Made by a program: the position numbers and the translations under genes. The notes beneath the pieces are model-generated. The model saw only the letters and a program-made list of their open reading frames with translations. It had not been told where the DNA came from and searched no databases. A stretch of 64,000 bases of DNA from contig OY757939.1 of assembly GCA_963585895.1 (NCBI GenBank), forward strand, positions 29,715,731-29,779,730. Direction: 5' to 3'. Shown here piece after piece: positions 51,754-61,108 of the stretch (positions are counted from its first letter, which is position 1; every line of letters starts with the position of its first letter). The DNA is from Sepioteuthis lessoniana. Taxonomy: Eukaryota > Mollusca > Cephalopoda > Myopsida > Loliginidae.

Positions 51754-54700
51754 TCGTGTGCAGATACATATGCTAATGTCAAAAAGTATATTTGCAATGT
51801 TATTTTACTAAATTGACATACCCGTTGATTACTTTTTATTTTCATTAAACTACATATGAAAATTGGGCTAAAATGATTACATTTAACAGTGTTTTACTTT
51901 GTTTACATACTATAATCTTCAGCTTTAAATCCCGTGCTTTCAGTAAAGCTAACTGTTAGCCCGTGCTTATAATTTCAAAATAAATTAGATTTTCAATGTA
52001 ATTTGAGCAAAAACGATTACTTTTCCCTGATTTCTCTGTAAGTTTAATAGTGTAAATGATTAGTTTTTCATGATTGTTCAAGTAGTGTTTCTAGTATAAA
52101 TCTCAGTGTTTTTAAAAGTTGTTATTCATGTTAACGTATATATCGTGAGCAGATACATATGTTTATGTCAAAAAGTATATTTGCAATGTTATTTTACTAA
52201 ACTGACATACCCGTTTATAACTTTGAATTTTCACTAAATCACGTATGAAAATAAAGCGTAAATGACTATTTCTTAACAATGTTTTACTTAGTTTATATGC
52301 TATAATCTTCAGCGTTTTATCCCGTGCTTTTAGTACAGCTAAATTAAAATATCGTTTGCCCGTGCATATAATTACAAAAAAATTGAGATTTTCAATGTCA
52401 TTTGACCAAAAACGATTACTTTTCCTAGATTTGTCTGTTAGTTTGATAGTGCAAATGATTAGTTTTTCATGGTTGTTATTTAGTATAAATTTCAGTGTTT
52501 TTTTTAAATTGTTATTTATGTTAACGTATATATCGTGTGCAGATACATATGTTAATGTCAAAAAGTATATTTGCCATGATATTTTACTAAATTGACATAC
52601 CCGTTGATTGCTTTGAATTTTCAATAACTACATATGAAAATTGGGCTAAAATGATTACTTTTAACAGTGTTTTACTTTGTTTACATACTATAATCTTCAG
52701 CTTTAAATCCCGTGCTTTCAGTAAAGCTAACTGTTAGCCCGTGCTTATAATTTCAAAATAATTTAGATTTTCAATGTAATTTGAGCAAAAACGATTACTT
52801 TTCCCTGATTTCTCTGTAAGTTTGATAGTGTAAATGATTAGTTTTTCATGATTGTTCAAGTAGTGTTTCTAGTATAAATCTCAGTGTTTTTAAAAGTTCT
52901 TATTCATGTTAACGTATATATCGTGAGCAGATACATATGTTTATGTCAAAAAGTATATTTGCAATGTTATTTTACTAAACTGACATACCCGTTTATAACT
53001 TTGAATTTTCACTAAATCACGTATGAAAATAAAGCGAAAATGACTATTTCTTAACAAAGTTTTACTTAGTTTATATGCTATAATCTTCAGCGTTTTATCC
53101 CGTGCTTTTAGTAAAGCTAAATTAATATATCGTTTGCCTGTGCATATAATTACAAAAAAATTGAGATTTTCAATGTCATTTGACCAAAAACGATTACTTT
53201 TCCTAGATTTGTCTGTTAGTTTGATAGTGCAAATGATTAGTTTTTCATGGTTGTTATTTAGTATAAATTTCAGTGTTTTTTTTAAGTTGTTATTTATGTT
53301 AACGTATATATCGTGTGCAGATACATATGTTAATGTCAAAAAGTATATTTGCCATGATATTTTACTAAATTGACATACCCGTTGATTGCTTTGAATTTTC
53401 AATAATTACATATGAAAATTGGGCTAAAATGATTACTTTTAACAGTGTTTTACTTTGTTTACATACTATAATCTTCAGCTTTAAATCCCGTGCTTTCAGT
53501 AAAGCTAACTGTTAGCCCGTACTAATAATTTAAAAATAAATTAGATTTTCAATGTAATTTGAGCAAAAACGATTACTTTTCCCTGATTTCTCTGTAAGTT
53601 TGATAGTGTAAATGATTAATTTTTCATGATTGTTCAAGTAGTGTTTCTAGCATAAATCTCAGTGTTTTTAAAAGTTCTTATTCATGTTAACGTATATATC
53701 GTGAGCAGATACATATGTTTACGTCAAAAAGTATATTTGCAATGTTATTTTACTAAACTGACATACCCGTTTATAACTTTGAATTTTCACTAAATCACGT
53801 ATGAAAATAAAGCGTAAATGACTATTTCTTAACAAAGTTTTACTTAGTTTATATGCTATAATCTTCAGCGTTTTATCCCGTGCTTTTAGTAAAGCTAAAT
53901 TAATATATCGTTTGCCCGTGCATATAATTACAAAAAAATTGAGATTTTCAATGTCATTTGACCAAAAACGATTACTTTTCCTAGATTTGTCTGTTAGTTT
54001 GATAGTGCAAATGATTAGTTTTTCATGGTTGTTATTTAGTATAAATTTCAGTGTTTTTTTTAAGTTGTTATTTATGTTAACGTATATATCGTGTGCAGAT
54101 ACATATGCTAATGTCAAAAAGTATATTTGCAATGTTATTTTACTAAATTGACATACCCGTTGATTACTTTGTATTTTCATTAAACTACATATGAAAATTG
54201 GGCTAAAATGATTACATTTAACAGTGTTTTACTTTGTTTACATACTATAATCTTCAGCTTTAAATCCCGTGCTTTCAGTAAAGCTAACTGTTAGCCCGTG
54301 CTTATAATTTCAAAATAATTTAGATTTTCAATGTAATTTGAGCAAAAACGATTACTTTTCCCTGATTTCTCTGTAAGTTTGATAGTGTAAATGATTAGTT
54401 TTTCATGATTGTTCAAGTAGTGTTTCTAGTATAAATCTCAGTGTTTTTAAAAGTTCTTATTCATGTTAACGTATATATCGTGAGCAGATACATATGTTTA
54501 TGTCAAAAAGTATATTTGCAATGTTATTTTACTAAACTGACATACCCGTTTATAACTTTGAATTTTCACTAAATCACGTATGAAAATAAAGCGTAAATGA
54601 CTATTTCTTAACAATGTTTTACTTAGTTTATATGCTATAATCTTCAGCGTTTTATCCCGTGCTTTTAGTAAAGCTAAATTAATATATCGTTTGCCCGTGC

Positions 54701-54866
54701 ATATAATTACAAAAAAATTGACATTTTCAATGTCATTTGACCAAAAACGATTACTTTTCCTAGATTTGTCTGTAAGTTTTATAGTGCAAATGATTAGTTT
54801 TTCATGGTTGTTTTTAGTATAAATTTCAGTGTTTTTTTTAAGTTGTTATTTATGTTAACGTATATA
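51754..54866 (+). repeat. Region 4e: four dimers linking the 2336-bp and hybrid HORs
   Basis: B landmarks are 52245, 53023, 53801 and 54580. The dimer at 53801 repeats the one at 49130, including CCCGTACTAATAATTTAAAA and TTTACGTCAAAAAG, at an offset of 4671 bp. The B at 54580 is a region-1-like B (CTGTAAGTTTTATAG, TTGTTTTTAGTATAAATTTC) within region 4 and is followed by an A with AATTTTCGATAACTAC. The same pair recurs at 63555 to the window end. Confidence 0.83.
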
Positions 54867-57198
54867 TCGTGTGCAGAAACATATGTTAATGTCAAAAAGT
54901 ATATTTGCAATGTTATTTTACTAAATTGACATACCCGTTGATTGCTTTGAATTTTCGATAACTACATATGAAAATTGGGCTAAAATGATTACTTTTAACA
55001 GTGTTTTACTTTGTTTACATACTATAATCTTCAGCTTTAAATCCCGTGCTTTCAGTAAAGCTAACTGTTAGCCCGTGCTTATATTTTCAAAATAATTTAG
55101 ATTTTCAATGTAATTTGAGCAAAAACGATTACTTTTCCCTGATTTCTCTGTAAGTTTGATAGTGTAAATGATTAGTTTTTCATGATTGTTCAAGTAGTGT
55201 TTCTAGTATAAATCTCAGTGTTTTTAAAAGTTGTTATTCATGTTAACGTATATATCGTGAGCAGATACATATGTTTATGTCAAAAAGTATATTTGCAATG
55301 TTATTTTACTAAACTGACATACCCGTTTATAACTTTGAATTTTCACTAAATCACGTATGAAAATAAAGCGAAAATGACTATTTCTTAACAAAGTTTTACT
55401 TAGTTTATATGCTATAATCTTCAGCGTTTTATCCCGTGCTTTTAGTAAAGCTAAATTAATATATCGTTTGCCCGTGCATATAATTACAAAAAAATTGAAA
55501 TTTTCAATGTCATTTGACCAAAAACGATTACTTTTCCTAGATTTGTCTGTTAGTTTGATAGTGCAAATGATTAGTTTTTCATGGTTGTTATTTAGTATAA
55601 ATTTCAGTGTTTTTTTTAAGTTGTTATTTATGTTAACGTATATATCGTGTGCAGATACATATGTTAATGTCAATAAGTATATTTGCCATGATATTTTACT
55701 AAATTGACATACCCGTTGATTGCTTTGAATTTTCAATAACTACATATGAAAATTGGGCTAAAATGATTACTTTTAACAGTGTTTTACTTTGTTTACATAC
55801 TATAATCTTCAGCTTTAAATCCCGTGCTTTCAGTTAGCCCGTGCTTATAATTTCAAAATAATTGAGATTTTCAATGTAATTTGAGCAAAAACGATTACTT
55901 TTCCCTGATTTCTCTGTAAGTTTGATAGTGTAAATGATTAGTTTTTCATGATTGTTCAAGTAGTGTTTCTAGTATAAATCTCAGTGTTTTTAAAAGTTGT
56001 TATTCATGTTAACGTATATATCGTGAGCAGATACATATGTTTATGTCAAAAAGTATATTTGCAATGTTATTTTACTAAACTGACATACCCCTTTTATAAC
56101 TTTGAATTTTCACTAAATCACGTATGAAAATAAAGCGTAAATAACTATTTCTTAACAATGTTTTACTTAGTTTACATGCTATAATCTTCAGCGTTTTATC
56201 CCGTGCTTTTAGTAAAGCTAAATTAATATATCGTTTGCCCGTGCATATAATTACAAAAAAATTGAGATTTTCAATGTCATTTGACCAAAAACGATTACTT
56301 TTCCCTGATTTCTCTGTAAGTTTGATAGTGTAAATGCTTAGTTTTTCATGATTGTTCAAGTAGTGTTTCTAGTATAAATCTCAGTGTTTTTAAAAGTTGT
56401 TATTCATGTTAACGTATATATCGTGAGCAGATACATATGTTTATGTCAAAAAGTATATTTGCAATGTTATTTTACTAAATTGACATACCCTTTGATTACT
56501 TTAAATTTTCACTAAACTACATATGAAAATTGGGCTAAAATGATTACTTTAACAATGTTTTACTTTGTTTACATACTATAATCTTCAGCTTTAAATCCCG
56601 TGCTTTCAGTAAAGCTAACTGTTAGCCAGTGCTTATAATTTCAAAATAATTGAGATTTTCAATGTAATTTGAGCAAAAACGATTACTTTTCCCTGATTTC
56701 TCTGTAAGTTTGATAGTGTAAATGATTAGTTTTTCATGATTGTTCAAGTAGTGTTTCTAGTATAAATCTCAGTGTTTTTAAAAGTTGTTATTCATGTTAA
56801 CGTATATATCGTGAGCAGATACATATGTTTATGTCAAAAAGTATATTTGCAATGTTATTTTACTAAACTGACATACCCGTTTATAACTTTGAATTTTCAC
56901 TAAATCACATATGAAAATAAAGCGTAAATGACTATTTCTTAACAATGTTTTACTTAGTTTATATGCTATAATCTTCAGCGTTTTATCCCGTGCTTTTAGT
57001 AAAGCTAAATTAATATATCGTTTGCCCGTGCATATAATTACAAAAAAATTTAGATTTTCAATGTCATTTGACCAAAAACGATTACTTTTCCTAGATTTGT
57101 CTGTTAGTTTGATAGTGCAAATGATTAGTTTTTCATGGTTGTAATTTAGTATAAATTTCAGTGTTTTTTTTAAGTTGTTATTTATGTTAACGTATATA
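54867..57198 (+). repeat. Hybrid HOR X-H-T, copy 1 (2332 bp)
   Basis: Three dimers. X (B landmark 55357) has ATTGAAATTTTCAATG and GTCAATAAGTATATTTGCC. H (landmark 56124) contains the B/A hybrid, and its A lacks 12 bp near 55831, giving the short 767-bp spacing. T (landmark 56911) begins with a B header that turns into an A body, has AGCCAGTGC in that A, and ends with a B having AATCACATATG and TTGTAATTTAG. The spacing from H to T is 787 bp because the A-type end of the hybrid is longer than a B end. Confidence 0.9.
56300..56475 (+). repeat. Gene-conversion-like tract: A-to-B junction replacing a B-to-A junction
   Basis: A B monomer (landmark 56124) switches to A sequence at TTTTCCCTGATTTCTCTG (about 56303) and keeps the A tail TTCAAGTAGTGTTTC. 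It then crosses a TCGTGAGCAG header and GTTTATGTC as if entering a B, and returns to A sequence by AAATTGACATACCC (about 56480). The net effect is a patch of about 175 bp carrying the wrong junction type while the A/B alternation outside is unchanged. Equivalent tracts lie near 58645-58820 and 60211-60385, all sharing the private AAATGCTTAG. Confidence 0.88.
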
Positions 57199-59542
57199 TC
57201 GTGTGCAGATACATATGTTAATGTCAAAAAGTATATTTGCCATGATATTTTACTAAATTGACATACCCGTTGATTGCTTTGAATTTTCAATAACTACATA
57301 TGAAAATTGGGCTAAAATGATTACTTTTAACAGTGTTTTACTTTGTTTACATACTATAATCTTCAGCTTTAAATCCCGTGCTTTCAGTAAAGCTAACTGT
57401 TAGCCCGTGCTTATAATTTCAAAATAATTTAGATTTTCAATGTAATTTGAGCAAAAACGATTACTTTTCCCTGATTTCTCTGTAAGTTTGATAGTGTAAA
57501 TGATTAGTTTTTCATGATTGTTCAAGTAGTGTTTCTAGTATAAATCTCAGTGTTTTTAAAAGTTGTTATTCATGTTAACGTATATATCGTGAGCAGATAC
57601 ATATGTTTATGTCAAAAAGTATATTTGCAATGTTATTTTACTAAACTGACATACCCGTTTATAACTTTGAATTTTCACTAAATCACGTATGAAAATAAAG
57701 CGAAAATGACTATTTCTTAACAAAGTTTTACTTAGTTTATATGCTATAATCTTCAGCGTTTTATCCCGTGCTTTTAGTAAAGCTAAATTAATATATCGTT
57801 TGCCCGTGCATATAATTACAAAAAAATTGAAATTTTCAATGTCATTTGACCAAAAACGATTACTTTTCCTAGATTTGTCTGTTAGTTTGATAGTGCAAAT
57901 GATTAGTTTTTCATGGTTGTTATTTAGTATAAATTTCAGTGTTTTTTTTAAGTTGTTATTTATGTTAACGTATATATCGTGTGCAGATACATATGTTAAT
58001 GTCAATAAGTATATTTGCCATGATATTTTACTAAATTGACATACCCGTTGATTGCTTTGAATTTTCAATAACTACATATGAAAATTGGGCTAAAATGATT
58101 ACTTTTAACAGTGTTTTACTTTGTTTACATACTATAATCTTCAGCTTTAAATCCCGTGCTTTCAGTAAAGCTAACTGTTAGCCCGTGCTTATAATTTCAA
58201 AATAATTGAGATTTTCAATGTAATTTGAGCAAAAACGATTACTTTTCCCTGATTTCTCTGTAAGTTTGATAGTGTAAATGATTAGTTTTTCATGATTGTT
58301 CAAGTAGTGTTTCTAGTATAAATCTCAGTGTTTTTAAAAGTTGTTATTCATGTTAACGTATATATCGTGAGCAGATACATATGTTTATGTCAAAAAGTAT
58401 ATTTGCAATGTTATTTTACTAAACTGACATACCCCTTTTATAACTTTGAATTTTCACTAAATCACGTATGAAAATAAAGCGTAAATGACTATTTCTTAAC
58501 AATGTTTTACTTAGTTTACATGCTATAATCTTCAGCGTTTTATCCCGTGCTTTTAGTAAAGCTAAATTAATATATCGTTTGCCCGTGCATATAATTACAA
58601 AAAAATTGAGATTTTCAATGTCATTTGACCAAAAACGATTACTTTTCCCTGATTTCTCTGTAAGTTTGATAGTGTAAATGCTTAGTTTTTCATGATTGTT
58701 CAAGTAGTGTTTCTAGTATAAATCTCAGTGTTTTTAAAAGTTGTTATTCATGTTAACGTATATATCGTGAGCAGATACATATGTTTATGTCAAAAAGTAT
58801 ATTTGCAATGTTATTTTACTAAATTGACATACCCTTTGATTACTTTAAATTTTCACTAAACTACATATGAAAATTGGGCTAAAATGATTACTTTAACAAT
58901 ATTTTACTTTGTTTACATACTATAATCTTCAGCTTTAAATCCCGTGCTTTCAGTAAAGCTAACTGTTAGCCAGTGCTTATAATTTCAAAATAATTGAGAT
59001 TTTCAATGTAATTTGAGCAAAAACGATTACTTTTCCCTGATTTCTCTGTAAGTTTGATAGTGTAAATGATTAGTTTTTCATGATTGTTCAAGTAGTGTTT
59101 CTAGTATAAATCTCAGTGTTTTTAAAAGTTGTTATTCATGTTAACGTATATATCGTGAGCAGATACATATGTTTATGTCAAAAAGTATATTTGCAATGTT
59201 ATTTTACTAAACTGACATACCCGTTTATAACTTTGAATTTTCACTAAATCACATATGAAAATAAAGCGTAAATGACTATTTCTTAACAATGTTTTACTTA
59301 GTTTATATGCTATAATCTTCAGCGTTTTATCCCGTGCTTTTAGTAAAGCTAAATTAATATATCGTTTGCCCGTGCATATAATTACAAAAAAATTTAGATT
59401 TTCAATGTCATTTGACCAAAAACGATTACTTTTCCTAGATTTGTCTGTTAGTTTGATAGTGCAAATGATTAGTTTTTCATGGTTGTAATTTAGTATAAAT
59501 TTCAGTGTTTTTTTTAAGTTGTTATTTATGTTAACGTATATA
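57199..59542 (+). repeat. Hybrid HOR X-H-T, copy 2 (2344 bp)
   Basis: B landmarks 57689, 58468 and 59255 repeat the X, H and T dimers with all marks of copy 1 (ATTGAAATTTTC, AAATGCTTAG, CATACCCTTTGATTAC, AGCCAGTGC, AATCACATATG). This copy has the full-length A in H, which accounts for its extra 12 bp. A substitution, AACAATATTTTAC, distinguishes its T unit. Confidence 0.9.
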
Positions 59543-61108
59543 TCGTGTGCAGATACATATGTTAATGTCAAAAAGTATATTTGCCATGATATTTTACTAA
59601 ATTGACATACCCGTTGATTGCTTTGAATTTTCAATAACTACATATGAAAATTGGGCTAAAATGATTACTTTTAACAGTGTTTTACTTTGTTTACATACTA
59701 TAATCTTCAGCTTTAAATCCCGTGCTTTCAGTAAAGCTAACTGTTAGCCCGTGCTTATAATTTCAAAATAATTTAGATTTTCAATGTAATTTGAGCAAAA
59801 ACGATTACTTTTCCCTGATTTCTCTGTAAGTTTGATAGTGTAAATGATTAGTTTTTCATGATTGTTCAAGTAGTGTTTCTAGTATAAATCTCAGTGTTTT
59901 TAAAAGTTGTTATTCATGTTAACGTATATATCGTGAGCAGATACATATGTTTATGTCAAAAAGTATATTTGCAATGTTATTTTACTAAACTGACATACCC
60001 CTTTTATAACTTTGAATTTTCACTAAATCACGTATGAAAATAAAGCGTAAATGACTATTTCTTAACAATGTTTTACTTAGTTTACATGCTATAATCTTCA
60101 GCGTTTTATCCCGTGCTTTTAGTAAAGCTAAATTAATATATCGTTTGCCCGTGCATATAATTACAAAAAAATTGAGATTTTCAATGTCATTTGACCAAAA
60201 ACGATTACTTTTCCCTGATTTCTCTGTAAGTTTGATAGTGTAAATGCTTAGTTTTTCATGATTGTTCAAGTAGTGTTTCTAGTATAAATCTCAGTGTTTT
60301 TAAAAGTTGTTATTCATGTTAACGTATATATCGTGAGCAGATACATATGTTTATGTCAAAAAGTATATTTGCAATGTTATTTTACTAAATTGACATACCC
60401 TTTGATTACTTTAAATTTTCACTAAACTACATATGAAAATTGGGCTAAAATGATTACTTTAACAATGTTTTACTTTGTTTACATACTATAATCTTCAGCT
60501 TTAAATCCCGTGCTTTCAGTAAAGCTAACTGTTAGCCAGTGCTTATAATTTCAAAATAATTGAGATTTTCAATGTAATTTGAGCAAAAACGATTACTTTT
60601 CCCTGATTTCTCTGTAAGTTTGATAGTGTAAATGATTAGTTTTTCATGATTGTTCAAGTAGTGTTTCTAGTATAAATCTCAGTGTTTTTAAAAGTTCTTA
60701 TTCATGTTAACGTATATATCGTGAGCAGATACATATGTTTATGTCAAAAAGTATATTTGCAATGTTATTTTACTAAACTGACATACCCGTTTATAACTTT
60801 GAATTTTCACTAAATCACATATGAAAATAAAGCGTAAATGACTATTTCTTAACAATGTTTTACTTAGTTTATATGCTATAATCTTCAGCGTTTTATCCCG
60901 TGCTTTTAGTAAAGCTAAATTAATATATCGTTTGCCCGTGCATATAATTACAAAAAAATTTAGATTTTCAATGTCATTTGACCAAAAACGATTACTTTTC
61001 CTAGATTTGTCTGTTAGTTTGATAGTGCAAATGATTAGTTTTTCATGGTTGTAATTTAGTATAAATTTCAGTGTTTTTTTTAAGTTGTTATTTATGTTAA
61101 CGTATATA
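59543..61108 (+). repeat. Hybrid HOR, copy 3, H-T only (1566 bp)
   Basis: B landmarks 60034 and 60821 lie 1566 bp after the H and T of copy 2. The X dimer is missing, so T of copy 2 is followed directly by H. This is most simply an unequal exchange that removed one dimer during amplification of the X-H-T unit. Confidence 0.9.
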
